The position numbers and the translations under genes were made by a program. 64,000 nt of DNA from Dyadobacter pollutisoli (GTDB taxonomy: Bacteria > Bacteroidota > Bacteroidia > Cytophagales > Spirosomataceae), in NCBI RefSeq assembly GCF_026625565.1, contig NZ_CP112998.1, positions 7,476,501-7,540,500 of the forward strand. The letters run 5' to 3'. Positions 50,986-59,444 of the stretch are shown here, in pieces. How positions within the stretch are numbered: position 1 is the first letter of the stretch; each line of letters begins with the position of its first letter. The notes under the pieces were generated by a model, which had not been told where the DNA came from, ran no database searches, and saw nothing but the letters and a program-made list of their open reading frames with translations.

Positions 50986-51161
50986 CATTGATTTACCACA
51001 TATTGTTTCAGCGTGAGCAGCATTGTCTGGTTCCTTTCGGTATCTGTCAATGTATGTAAATCCTGCTATGGTATGAAGTACTGATCAGTATCCAGTCAAT
51101 TTACATCAGGATGGGAGGGTGTTTTCACAGGGTTTTTATTAACTCTTTAAACACAAATGCA

Positions 51162-53483
51162 ATGTTATCACACAACCTGGGTTATCCGCGTGTGGGAAGC
51201 CACCGCGAACTCAAAAAAGCCAGTGAGCAGTTCTGGGCCGGCAAAATCAGCCGGGAGGCACTTCAAAAAGTAGCGCAGCAGATCCGCCGTGAGAACTGGC
51301 AAACTCAAAAAGAGGCAGGCATTGATCTGATCCCTTCAAACGATTTCTCGCTGTATGACCACGTTCTCGACACTTCGTTAATGGTTGGCGCCATTCCAGA
51401 GCGATATCATCAGTTGATCGACGGAAAATCCAACCGTGAGCTGGACCTGTACTTTGCAATGGCCAGAGGAATTCAACGCGACGGGCTGGACATTAAGGCA
51501 ATGGAAATGACCAAATGGTTTGACACCAACTACCACTACCTCGTTCCAGAATTTGTCAAAAACCAGAAATTTCGCCGGTATTCGGATAAAGTTTTGCTGG
51601 AATTTGAAGATGCCTTGCACCAAGGCATTGTGACCAAGCCAGTGTTCGTGGGGCCTGTTACCTACCTTCTTTTGGGAAAAGAAAAAGAGGGAGGGTTTGA
51701 TAGAATTGATCTGCTGGATAATCTGCTACCTATATATATTTCAGTATTAAAAGAGCTTTCAGCCCGCGGAGCAGAATGGGTACAGCTGGACGAGCCAGGC
51801 CTTGTACTGGACCTTACGGAAAAGGAAAAACTAGCGTTTCAAAGCGCATACTCACAGATCAGGGAAGCATTACCGAAGCTGAAAGTGCTGGTAGCCACGT
51901 TTTTCGATGCCTTGGAAGAAAACTTGCCGATCGCAACCGGCTTACCTATTGACGCGCTGCACATTGATTTGACAAGAGGGGCTGAGAGTTTCAAGTCTCT
52001 TTTAGAAGATGCGGCATTCGTTTCTTCGTCTAAAATACTTTCATTAGGCGTCGTCGACGGGCGGAATATTTGGAAAAATGACTATCAAAAGTCGCTGGAT
52101 TTTGTCTCAGAAGCAGTTAAAGTTTTGGGTGAAAATCGGGTATTTGTTGCACCATCATCTTCCTTGCTGCACAGTCCGTATGATCTGGATCTTGAAAAAA
52201 ATGAAGAGGTACTGACGCCAGACGTTAAAAACTGGATGGCTTTTGCCAAACAGAAATTGAAGGAAGTGACCACCATTGCAAAGCTGGCTGGCACAGACTG
52301 GGCGTCGGATGAGGATTTTATAGCAAACCAGAAAGCTGTTGGAAGCCGGAAAAACTCTCTGCTGATCCATAAGCCAGTGGTTAAAAAGCGTGCTGCGGCC
52401 ATTAAAGAGGAGGATTTCGAGCGTTTAAATCAGTTCTCTGTGCGACAAGCCATTCAACTGGAAAAATTGAAACTGCCTCTCTTTCCTTCGACTACCATTG
52501 GTTCTTTTCCGCAAACGGATGAAGTCAGGCAGCTGAGGGCCAACCTGAAAAAAGGGACGCTGACATTGGAAGTCTACGAAAACCGCATTAAGGAAGAAAT
52601 TATCAGCTCGCTCCGTTGGCAGGAAGAATTGGGTATAGATGTGCTGGTGCATGGCGAGTTTGAGCGGAATGATATGGTGGAGTATTTTGGCGAAAGCTTG
52701 TCGGGTTTTGTTTTTACGCAAAATGGGTGGGTACAAAGCTATGGCAGTCGTTGTGTGAAGCCACCCATTATTTATGGTGACGTGGAGCGGCCTGCTCCTA
52801 TGACTGTGAAATGGTCTTCATTTGCACAGGCTAATTCTGAAAAACTGGTTAAAGGAATGTTGACCGGACCGGTCACTATTCTGCAATGGTCGTTTGTCCG
52901 CGACGATCAGCCGAGAAAGGACACCGCTTTTCAGATCGGGCTTGCGATCCGCGACGAGGTGGTTGATCTGGAAAAGGCTGGTATCAAAATAATACAAATC
53001 GACGAACCAGCCATTCGCGAGGGGTTACCATTAAGAAAACACGCCTGGAAAACGTATCTGACCTGGGCGGTGGATGCTTTCCGCCTCAGCGCAGCCGGGG
53101 TGGCCGATCAGACCCAGATCCATACGCATATGTGCTATGCAGAGTTTAATGACATCATCGATTCCATCGCGGCAATGGATGCTGACGTGATTACGATAGA
53201 AACCTCCCGGTCGCAAATGGAGCTGCTGAATGCATTTGCAGAGTTCAACTATCCGAACGAAATCGGGCCGGGCGTCTACGACATTCATTCACCACGAATA
53301 CCAACGGTCGACGAAATGATTTACCTCCTTGAAAAGGCATTGAAGGTGATTCCAGCGAGAAACTTATGGGTAAATCCGGACTGCGGATTAAAGACCAGAA
53401 AGTGGCCCGAGACAGAAGCAGCTTTGCGAAACATGATTTCCGCGGCTAGCTTGCTGCGCGAATCGGTTACTGTTGAGGGCTAG
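51162..53483 (+). CDS. metE: Cobalamin-independent methionine synthase
   Basis: Enzyme of 773 residues that transfers the methyl group of 5-methyltetrahydropteroyl-polyglutamate to homocysteine. The N-terminal SHNLGYPRVGSHRELKKA and C-terminal FPSTTIGSFPQTDEVR regions mark the two barrels; zinc ligands are in THMCYAEF (His and Cys) and in NPDCGLKTRKW (Cys). The ATG at 51162 is preferred; the frame is open to 51111. A cobalamin riboswitch precedes it, so the cell likely also has MetH. Confidence 0.96.
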   Translation: MLSHNLGYPRVGSHRELKKASEQFWAGKISREALQKVAQQIRRENWQTQKEAGIDLIPSNDFSLYDHVLDTSLMVGAIPERYHQLIDGKSNRELDLYFAMARGIQRDGLDIKAMEMTKWFDTNYHYLVPEFVKNQKFRRYSDKVLLEFEDALHQGIVTKPVFVGPVTYLLLGKEKEGGFDRIDLLDNLLPIYISVLKELSARGAEWVQLDEPGLVLDLTEKEKLAFQSAYSQIREALPKLKVLVATFFDALEENLPIATGLPIDALHIDLTRGAESFKSLLEDAAFVSSSKILSLGVVDGRNIWKNDYQKSLDFVSEAVKVLGENRVFVAPSSSLLHSPYDLDLEKNEEVLTPDVKNWMAFAKQKLKEVTTIAKLAGTDWASDEDFIANQKAVGSRKNSLLIHKPVVKKRAAAIKEEDFERLNQFSVRQAIQLEKLKLPLFPSTTIGSFPQTDEVRQLRANLKKGTLTLEVYENRIKEEIISSLRWQEELGIDVLVHGEFERNDMVEYFGESLSGFVFTQNGWVQSYGSRCVKPPIIYGDVERPAPMTVKWSSFAQANSEKLVKGMLTGPVTILQWSFVRDDQPRKDTAFQIGLAIRDEVVDLEKAGIKIIQIDEPAIREGLPLRKHAWKTYLTWAVDAFRLSAAGVADQTQIHTHMCYAEFNDIIDSIAAMDADVITIETSRSQMELLNAFAEFNYPNEIGPGVYDIHSPRIPTVDEMIYLLEKALKVIPARNLWVNPDCGLKTRKWPETEAALRNMISAASLLRESVTVEG

Positions 53484-53501
53484 GTAGGCATAATGGTCAG
53501 G

Positions 53502-53597
53502 GGATTGTCATTTATGGTCATCACTATCAATGACTAATAGTGACAATGAATGACAACCAATGACCATTAGTGACAATAAATAACTATCAGTGATAAC
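53502..53597. repeat. Short imperfect tandem and inverted repeats after metE
   Basis: Two 30-nt units (53528-53557 and 53558-53587) share 24 of 30 bases and contain CAATGAC and TAGTGACAAT words; a partial third unit (CAGTGATAAC) ends at 53597. The preceding segment 53502-53527 is roughly complementary to 53537-53558, so the block can fold into a long imperfect hairpin that could end the metE transcript. Confidence 0.6.
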
Positions 53598-53700
53598 CTG
53601 GAATGGTACTACATCTTGGCAGAAAGAGAGTCGATTGACATTGAGTTTCTCTCAGCGTTTTTAGTAATCGACGTCCTTTAAATCGCTTTGATAACTCATA
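53598..53700. other. Intergenic stretch without recognised feature
   Basis: Between the repeat block and the hairpins before the acyltransferase gene nothing specific is recognised. Confidence 0.3.
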
Positions 53701-53784
53701 GTTACCGGATGCTAATCGCTTAGGGATACTGTACGGTAACACAATTATTATTAGTCCGAACTTTTGTGGACTAATGATAATTGT
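53701..53784. promoter_or_regulatory. Two adjacent inverted repeats before the acyltransferase gene
   Basis: GTTACCG at 53701-53707 and CGGTAAC at 53734-53740 form a 7-bp repeat with 26 nt between. Directly adjoining is a 17-bp stem (53741-53757 with 53768-53784, one wobble) with a 10-nt loop, ending 3 nt before the start codon at 53788. The second hairpin would hide the ribosome-binding region, pointing to translational or protein-mediated control. Confidence 0.6.
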
Positions 53785-53787
53785 TGT

Positions 53788-54930
53788 ATGTCAAATAATG
53801 CTCAATTCCGAGACGTATATTTTCCCCAGCTGGATGGTTTGCGTGCGATCGCTGTGGGTTTGGTTATAGTGTTTCATTGGCTACCTGACCGGCAGGGTGT
53901 TAACATGATTGCAAACGGCCCGTTAGGTGTCACATTGTTTTTTGTCCTGAGTGGCTTTTTAATCACGAGGATTTTACTGGAGAATAAAGTCGATATTGAG
54001 GAGGAAGGCATATTTTCTCTGTACAGAGCATTTATGACAAGGAGAATTTTAAGGATTTTCCCAATTTATTATCTCGTGCTAATTTGTATTTGGTTTTTGC
54101 AGTATAACACATTCATTGATCCTATTGAAACTCAATTATATACACATCCCGCATACTATTTGTTCTACGGATCTAACTTTCTCATCGATAAATTCAGTAA
54201 TTGGGCGGACGTGCTATCCATTTACTGGACATTGGCGGTAGAAGAGCAATTTTACATTTTTTGGCCTCTGATCATTTGGAAAGTACCAAATAGGTTCTTG
54301 AAGACGGTTGTTATTGGTGTGATATTTCTGGCTTTACTAACCCGCGGTGTGCTATTCTTTTTGGAGAATAACGCCGGGGTGTTAGTGCCCACTTGTCTGG
54401 ATTCTTTTGGCATGGGAGCTCTCTGGGCAATTATACTTGCGGAAGACAAGGCTGCTGAGAAATTTGTAAGAAATATTCGTTGGTGGGCAGTCTATGGGGC
54501 CCTGGTATTCTTCATTTTATGTACCGCTGATCAGAGATCGCTCTTTGAAGCGCTTTTTTTTAGAACCGGGGCATCAATTTTTTGTTTGTACCTTGTGGCC
54601 AAAGCTAGCTACGGGACTGGATTTAAATCCTATTTTGGCAGGTTTATTGAAAATCGTTTCATAAGGTATGTCGGTAAAATCAGTTATGGCATATACATGT
54701 ACCATATGTTGATACCATATCTGATTGTTCCGCTCATGATTAAGCTTTTTCGCCGTTTATTTCATGTTGAAGTTAGATTGACCGAGCAGTCGAACATAAT
54801 CCTGAGCCTCTTCTTGCTTGTTGGAGTTGCGGCCCTCTCCTGGTATTTTGTTGAAAAACCGTTTATCCGCCTCAAGAAAAGGTTTCAGGTCAGCCGTGTG
54901 AAGCCAGGCTATGTAGAGATGACAAGTTAG
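53788..54930 (+). CDS. Acyltransferase family 3 membrane protein (OafA/YrhL-like)
   Basis: Integral membrane O-acyltransferase of 380 residues with about ten helices. The N-terminal signature is YFPQLDGLRAIAVGLVIVFHW, with the conserved R and the putative catalytic His; later motifs are GPLGVTLFFVLSGFLITRILL and FMTRRILRIFPIYYLVL. These proteins transfer acetyl or other acyl groups to cell-surface glycans. It lies upstream of a carbamoyltransferase set, which also modifies glycans or secondary metabolites. The ATG at 53788 is preferred to the TTG at 53764. Confidence 0.9.
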   Translation: MSNNAQFRDVYFPQLDGLRAIAVGLVIVFHWLPDRQGVNMIANGPLGVTLFFVLSGFLITRILLENKVDIEEEGIFSLYRAFMTRRILRIFPIYYLVLICIWFLQYNTFIDPIETQLYTHPAYYLFYGSNFLIDKFSNWADVLSIYWTLAVEEQFYIFWPLIIWKVPNRFLKTVVIGVIFLALLTRGVLFFLENNAGVLVPTCLDSFGMGALWAIILAEDKAAEKFVRNIRWWAVYGALVFFILCTADQRSLFEALFFRTGASIFCLYLVAKASYGTGFKSYFGRFIENRFIRYVGKISYGIYMYHMLIPYLIVPLMIKLFRRLFHVEVRLTEQSNIILSLFLLVGVAALSWYFVEKPFIRLKKRFQVSRVKPGYVEMTS

Positions 54931-54996
54931 TAAGCCTCGCTATTAAGAACCATTTTTGACAATACAGATAAAATATCATTTTTATAAATCAACGTT

Positions 54997-55383
54997 TTGA
55001 CATTAGAAGAAAAGATACTCGCCTCGGAAACACGTGTTTTCAAAACCGTTTTTCCAAACAACACCAATCACTACGATACACTTTTCGGCGGAACTGCGTT
55101 GTCGATGATGGATGAGATTGCATTTATTACCGCTACGCGTTTTTCGCGGCTCCGTTGCGTAACCGTATCTTCCGACCGCATTGATTTTACGCGTCCCATT
55201 CCTGCTGGGACGATTATAGAGTTGGTAGGCAGGGTAGAGACCGTGGGGAACACGAGCATGAAGGTGCGTGTCGATATCTTTGTGGAAAAGATGTACGAGG
55301 AAGGTAGAGAAAAGGCCGTAACCGGCATATTTACTTTTGTAGCGCTCGACGAAGAGCACAAACCAGTTAAAATAGTGATATGA
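54997..55383 (+). CDS. Acyl-CoA thioesterase, hotdog fold (YciA/BFIT-like)
   Basis: Cytosolic thioesterase of 128 residues with the hotdog signature NHYDTLFGGTALSMMDEIAFITATRFSR, in which the Asn/Asp and Gly-Gly shape the active site. The start is TTG at 54997, followed by MTLEEKILASET. Hydrolysis of short to medium acyl-CoAs is the family activity. It is followed without an obvious terminator by the SGNH-hydrolase remnant. Confidence 0.85.
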   Translation: MTLEEKILASETRVFKTVFPNNTNHYDTLFGGTALSMMDEIAFITATRFSRLRCVTVSSDRIDFTRPIPAGTIIELVGRVETVGNTSMKVRVDIFVEKMYEEGREKAVTGIFTFVALDEEHKPVKIVI

Positions 55384-55397
55384 GGTAGATAGATACG

Positions 55398-55873
55398 GTG
55401 AGCGATAAGATTATTCACAAAGTTTACATCAGCCAGGACAAGGTCGGCCCCGCGCTTGCAGGTTTTGGCGCCGACATTAAGACCGCCGGAACCTACCAAA
55501 AAGCATCCAGAAAATTATCACAACCGCTCGTTCCAGAAAGGATAAACTGGTGCTAATGAGCTATGCAACTTATTTTCCCGACAATGTAAAACTTACAGGT
55601 GAAGAAAGTGACATGAAACATTTTGCAGGCTGCAATTACGCCTCGCCAGTCACTATTTGGGGAAAACCGGAAGGCGTTAGAAAAGGCGTGCAGGTACATA
55701 ATCGTATCCTGAAAAAATTGGTCGCCGCAAATCGGGTTTTGTTTCTGGATATGAAGAACCGCATGCCCAAAGATTCTACTTTATTTTGCGACGTATGCCA
55801 TGTGAGTGAACCGGGAGCGCAGCATTTTGCTCATGAAATTGTACAATTTATTATCCGGCAAAAAGCGTTGTAA
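55398..55873 (+). pseudogene. Truncated, frameshifted SGNH-hydrolase-like remnant
   Basis: Frame one from 55398 reads VSDKIIHKVYISQDKVGP, continues to GTYQK and then ends within about 20 codons; after an A5 run at 55498-55502 a different frame reads SIQKIITTARSRKDKLVLMS and then to FCDVCHVSEPGAQHFAHEIV near the end, the typical C-terminal catalytic block of GDSL/SGNH hydrolases. Adding one A to the run joins the two parts into one protein. The N-terminal GDS block is missing, so the gene is also truncated. Alternatively the downstream frame from GTG 55550 is still translated as a short 107-residue protein. Confidence 0.7.
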
Positions 55874-56110
55874 TAATTTAATGTTAACCATAAATGGATT
55901 CATTATCAGTTGTTTATGGTGCTGATGTGTGCTGGTACCAGTGGCGGTAGTAAGCGTGGGAGTTACATATATTGCTGATTATTAGACAATTGGTTCATTC
56001 GCTATGATAAAACCAAGGCCTTGCCCGGTTGTAGGGTTAAGCAAAATGCTTAACTTGCACGCCTTTTGGACCCCATAGGCAGTAACTATACATATAATTA
56101 AATATTTTTA
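55874..56110. promoter_or_regulatory. Leader region of the carbamoyltransferase cassette
   Basis: This 237-nt region contains GGCGGTAG at 55943-55950, identical to the first eight bases of the E. coli ops element but not followed by its CGTG directly (TAAGCGTG instead), and a perfect palindrome GTTAAGCA-AAA-TGCTTAAC at 56036-56054, which could be an operator. No exact TAnnTTTG element was found. Functional assignment is tentative. Confidence 0.4.
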
Positions 56111-57973
56111 ATGAAAATTTTAGGTATCTCGGCTTTCTATCACGATTCGGCAGCGGCTCTGATTGATAATGGTGAAATAGTAGCAGCAGCACAAGAAGAG
56201 CGTTTTACCCGTAAAAAGCACGATCCAGGGTTCCCCTCCCATGCTGTCGCATTTTGCCTTGAATACGGTGGATTGTCGCTTAATGAACTTGATGCCATTG
56301 TTTTCTATGACAAACCGCTTTTAAAGTTTGAAAGACTCCTTGAAACTTATTATGCCTTTGCACCAAAGGGTGTCCGGTCTTTTTTGACCGCAATGCCTGT
56401 CTGGATAAAGGAAAAGATGTTTTTAAAGCGTCTTATCAATGAAGAGCTGGTCAAACTCGGCTACGATAAAAAGAAAAAAGTTAAACTGCTCTTCCCGGAA
56501 CATCATTTGTCGCACGCTGCGAGCGCCTTCTATCCTTCACCTTTCGAGAAATCAGCAATTCTGACAATTGATGGGGTAGGAGAATGGGCAACCGCATCGA
56601 TTTGTCTTGGAGAAGGCAAAGATATCAGTATTCTTAAAGAGCTCAGATTTCCGCATTCGCTAGGTCTGCTATATTCTGCATTTACATATTTCCTTGGTTT
56701 CAGGGTTAATTCCGGCGAATACAAACTGATGGGACTCGCGCCTTACGGAAACCCCGATTCTCCTGATATTAAGAAGTATGAGGAAATCATTCTGAAAGAA
56801 TTGGTCGACCTCAAAGAAGACGGGTCAGTGTGGCTTGATCAGGAATATTTTGATTATGCTACCGGGCTCAAAATGGTTAATGAGCACAAATGGGAAGCGC
56901 TTTTCGGATTTAAGACCAGAAGACCGGAAGATGCCCTGGAAGCTGTTCATTGCAACCTGGGACTTGCCATTCAGAACATTACAGAAGAAGCGGTGATCCG
57001 CATGGCGAAAGAGGCGAAGAGGCTCACCGGAGCCGACTACTTATGTATGGCCGGAGGCGTAGCACTCAATTGCGTATCTAACGGAAAGCTGCAAAAAGCC
57101 AACATATTTAAGGACATATTTATCCAGCCCGCTGCCGGTGATGCAGGAGGAGCTTTGGGTGCGGCCCAGGCAGCATATCATATCTATTTCAACGAAGAGC
57201 GAAAAATTACCTGGAAAGCTGACGCGATGCGTGGCTCATATCTGGGGCCAACTTTCTCGGACCTTGACGTGGCCTTGACTGCCAAGAAATATAAAGCGAT
57301 TTACACACATTACGAGAATTTCAAGGATCTGTCTACTGAGGCTGCGAAGTTATTGGCGGAAGGAAATGTAGTAGGCTGGGTTCAAGGAAGAATGGAGTTC
57401 GGCCCCCGGGCATTGGGTGGCAGGAGTATTTTGGGCGATCCAAGGAATGCTGAAATGCAGAAAAAGCTTAACCTCAAAATCAAATACAGAGAGTCGTTCC
57501 GTCCTTTTGCTCCGTCGGTTTTGGCAGAAGATTGTGGTGACTACTTTGATTATGAGGGTATTTCTCCTTACATGCTGTTGGTACATCCGGTCGCCGAAAG
57601 CAGACGCAAGCCGGTACCAGCCAATTACAGCGCTATGGACCTACGGGAGAAACTGTATTTCGAACGCTCAGACCTTCCTTCGATTACACATATTGACTAT
57701 TCGGCCAGGATTCAAACGGTTCATAAGGAGACAAATCCTCGTTACTACGAACTGATTGATTCATTCAAAGCACTTACAGGATATGCGGTGATCGTGAATA
57801 CCAGCTTCAACGTACGTGGAGAACCTATTGTATGTACGCCTAATGATGCGTATAGATGCTTTATGCGCACGGAGATGGACTATCTGGTTGTTGGGAATTT
57901 TATATTTGATAAAAAGCAGCAGCCCGAATGGCTCGAAAAGGACAACTGGAAAGAAGAGTTTGTACTGGATTAA
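56111..57973 (+). CDS. Carbamoyltransferase (NodU/CmcH/SxtI-like)
   Basis: O-carbamoyltransferase of 620 residues. The N-terminal Kae1-like domain starts MKILGISAFYHDSAAALIDNG and contains the metal-binding PEHHLSHAASAFY and, further on, MAGGVALNCVSNGKL. The C-terminal carbamoyltransferase domain has GWVQGRMEFGPRALGGRSIL, FRPFAPSVLAED and NTSFNVRGEPIVCTP. Carbamoyl phosphate is the donor; acceptors in relatives include Nod factors, antibiotics and saxitoxin. It is the first gene of a cassette with a membrane SGNH hydrolase, DUF5989 and SxtJ-like proteins. The acceptor here is unknown, presumably a surface glycan or lipid. Confidence 0.93.
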   Translation: MKILGISAFYHDSAAALIDNGEIVAAAQEERFTRKKHDPGFPSHAVAFCLEYGGLSLNELDAIVFYDKPLLKFERLLETYYAFAPKGVRSFLTAMPVWIKEKMFLKRLINEELVKLGYDKKKKVKLLFPEHHLSHAASAFYPSPFEKSAILTIDGVGEWATASICLGEGKDISILKELRFPHSLGLLYSAFTYFLGFRVNSGEYKLMGLAPYGNPDSPDIKKYEEIILKELVDLKEDGSVWLDQEYFDYATGLKMVNEHKWEALFGFKTRRPEDALEAVHCNLGLAIQNITEEAVIRMAKEAKRLTGADYLCMAGGVALNCVSNGKLQKANIFKDIFIQPAAGDAGGALGAAQAAYHIYFNEERKITWKADAMRGSYLGPTFSDLDVALTAKKYKAIYTHYENFKDLSTEAAKLLAEGNVVGWVQGRMEFGPRALGGRSILGDPRNAEMQKKLNLKIKYRESFRPFAPSVLAEDCGDYFDYEGISPYMLLVHPVAESRRKPVPANYSAMDLREKLYFERSDLPSITHIDYSARIQTVHKETNPRYYELIDSFKALTGYAVIVNTSFNVRGEPIVCTPNDAYRCFMRTEMDYLVVGNFIFDKKQQPEWLEKDNWKEEFVLD

Positions 57974-58000
57974 GCACCCTTCTATTATCAGCATACACAA

Positions 58001-59122
58001 ATGGCATCTAAAATTGTAACAAGCTTGGTAAGGATAATCTTCCTGGGCTTCATTTTCATCTTCCTTTTTTATCCGGATAAATTTCATGTCAAATTTGACT
58101 ATCCGGGTTTTCCGCAGAGTGACAGCTGGTACGTCAGACTGGCAAAGCTCGCTTTCTGGTTGCTTCTTATCGTTGAGATCCTCAGGATTTTCTACTATGG
58201 TGTTGTAAAAAGCAAAGCCAAAGGACTGGTTGCGAATATTGTTACCATTACTGTTCCCTTGTTGGTAACACTTATTTTCCTTGAAATCATTTTCATGTAC
58301 ATTCCGCAAAGCCATGAAGGAGTGCTGTCAAAAGCATCTCAGATATGGTGGGAGAAATACTGGAATCCCGTAAATGCATTGGGTTATCATGATAAAGAGG
58401 TTAGAAAAGAGTCGGGGAAAAAACAGGTGCTCGTCATTGGTGATTCTTTTGCCGCAGGCCATGGTTTGAAGGATGTGAACGAGCGTTTTTCGAATATCCT
58501 GGAATCCAAGTTGGGTACTGATCAATATAATGTTTATAACCTGGGAATGTCGGGTGCTGATACCCGTGATGAAGCGAAGCGATTGAAGGAATTCCCGGTT
58601 AAACCTGACATTGTTATCCTTGAATACTTTCCCAATGACATTGAAAAAGTGGGTCGCGAAAAAGGATTGACGCTTTCAGGAGCGGAACCTTATGCAGATC
58701 TCAAAGGCCCGATGGCCACTATTGTAAAACGGTTTTACCTTCCAAATTTTATCTACTGGCAGCTACCGCACACCGGTTTCAGCACTTTTGAAAAATTCGT
58801 GCAAACTGCCTATACCGATACGACGGTACTCCATTCTCATTTGCGTGATCTATCCGAAATGACTGCATATAAGGACAGTATCGGTGCTAAAATGTATGCT
58901 GTTTTCATTCCGTTTTTATTTCAGATCGATAAGAGTGCGGGCTATACGAAACCCGTTGAGGACTTCCTCAAATCTAAGGGAGTAACCGTTGTAGGCATCA
59001 ATGATGGAATTGTGAAGATTCCAGAGAAGGAAAGAGTGGTTGGAAAGAACGACGGACACGGCAGTGCAGCGTTGAATGGCCTCATCGCAGACCGGTTGTA
59101 CAAAGCGATGAAGAAACCATAA
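58001..59122 (+). CDS. Membrane-anchored SGNH/GDSL hydrolase-like protein
   Basis: A 373-residue protein with three hydrophobic segments at about residues 10-22, 47-66 and 78-100, then a soluble SGNH domain. Nucleophile S149 is in VLVIGDSFAAGHG, an Asn in EYFPNDIEKV takes the block III role, and a D-x-H version of block V is at NDGHGS, as in AlgX-type proteins. It may remove or transfer an acyl group on the same molecule that the carbamoyltransferase acts on. It starts 27 nt after that gene. Confidence 0.82.
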   Translation: MASKIVTSLVRIIFLGFIFIFLFYPDKFHVKFDYPGFPQSDSWYVRLAKLAFWLLLIVEILRIFYYGVVKSKAKGLVANIVTITVPLLVTLIFLEIIFMYIPQSHEGVLSKASQIWWEKYWNPVNALGYHDKEVRKESGKKQVLVIGDSFAAGHGLKDVNERFSNILESKLGTDQYNVYNLGMSGADTRDEAKRLKEFPVKPDIVILEYFPNDIEKVGREKGLTLSGAEPYADLKGPMATIVKRFYLPNFIYWQLPHTGFSTFEKFVQTAYTDTTVLHSHLRDLSEMTAYKDSIGAKMYAVFIPFLFQIDKSAGYTKPVEDFLKSKGVTVVGINDGIVKIPEKERVVGKNDGHGSAALNGLIADRLYKAMKKP

Positions 59123-59195
59123 CACTTTGTTTATTTCAGAATTATATTAGAATATTAAAATTTTTTAACTTTAAATTTCAAAACATTAGAATAAA

Positions 59196-59345
59196 ATGGA
59201 TTTCTTAACAGATTTGTTCGCATTTATGAAGGAGCGCAAGAAGTGGTGGCTTGCTCCTGTCATTATTGTATTGCTATTGATTGGCGTGCTGATCGTAATA
59301 GGAGGTGGTTCAGCAGTAGCTCCTTTTATCTACACATTGTTCTAG
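59196..59345 (+). CDS. DUF5989 (SxtK-like) small membrane protein
   Basis: A 49-residue protein, MDFLTDLFAFMKERKKWWL, one transmembrane helix, and a GGGSAVAPFIYTLF ending that matches DUF5989. This family is encoded beside carbamoyltransferases in many genomes and includes the SxtK protein of saxitoxin clusters; its role is unknown. It lies 73 nt after the SGNH gene in a strongly AT-rich gap, possibly with its own promoter. Confidence 0.85.
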   Translation: MDFLTDLFAFMKERKKWWLAPVIIVLLLIGVLIVIGGGSAVAPFIYTLF

Positions 59346-59385
59346 TTTGTTGCGCCGGAAGTTCAAACTTTACATTCAAATTCAT

Positions 59386-59425
59386 TACAGTGATATTGGA
59401 TCTTATGATTGCCAATATCACTGTA
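59386..59425 (+). promoter_or_regulatory. Hairpin between the DUF5989 and SxtJ-like genes
   Basis: A perfect 14-bp stem (TACAGTGATATTGG, 59386-59399, with 59412-59425) and a 12-nt loop, followed by TTTAAT. It could be a weak terminator or an mRNA processing/stability element that sets the ratio of the two proteins. It ends 19 nt before the sxtJ-like ATG. Confidence 0.6.
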
Positions 59426-59444
59426 TTTAATCATTAATATCAGA

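Noticed and set aside
53502..53597. CRISPR-like array
   Set aside because: Units are adjacent without spacers, only two and a half copies, imperfect, and no cas genes are present.
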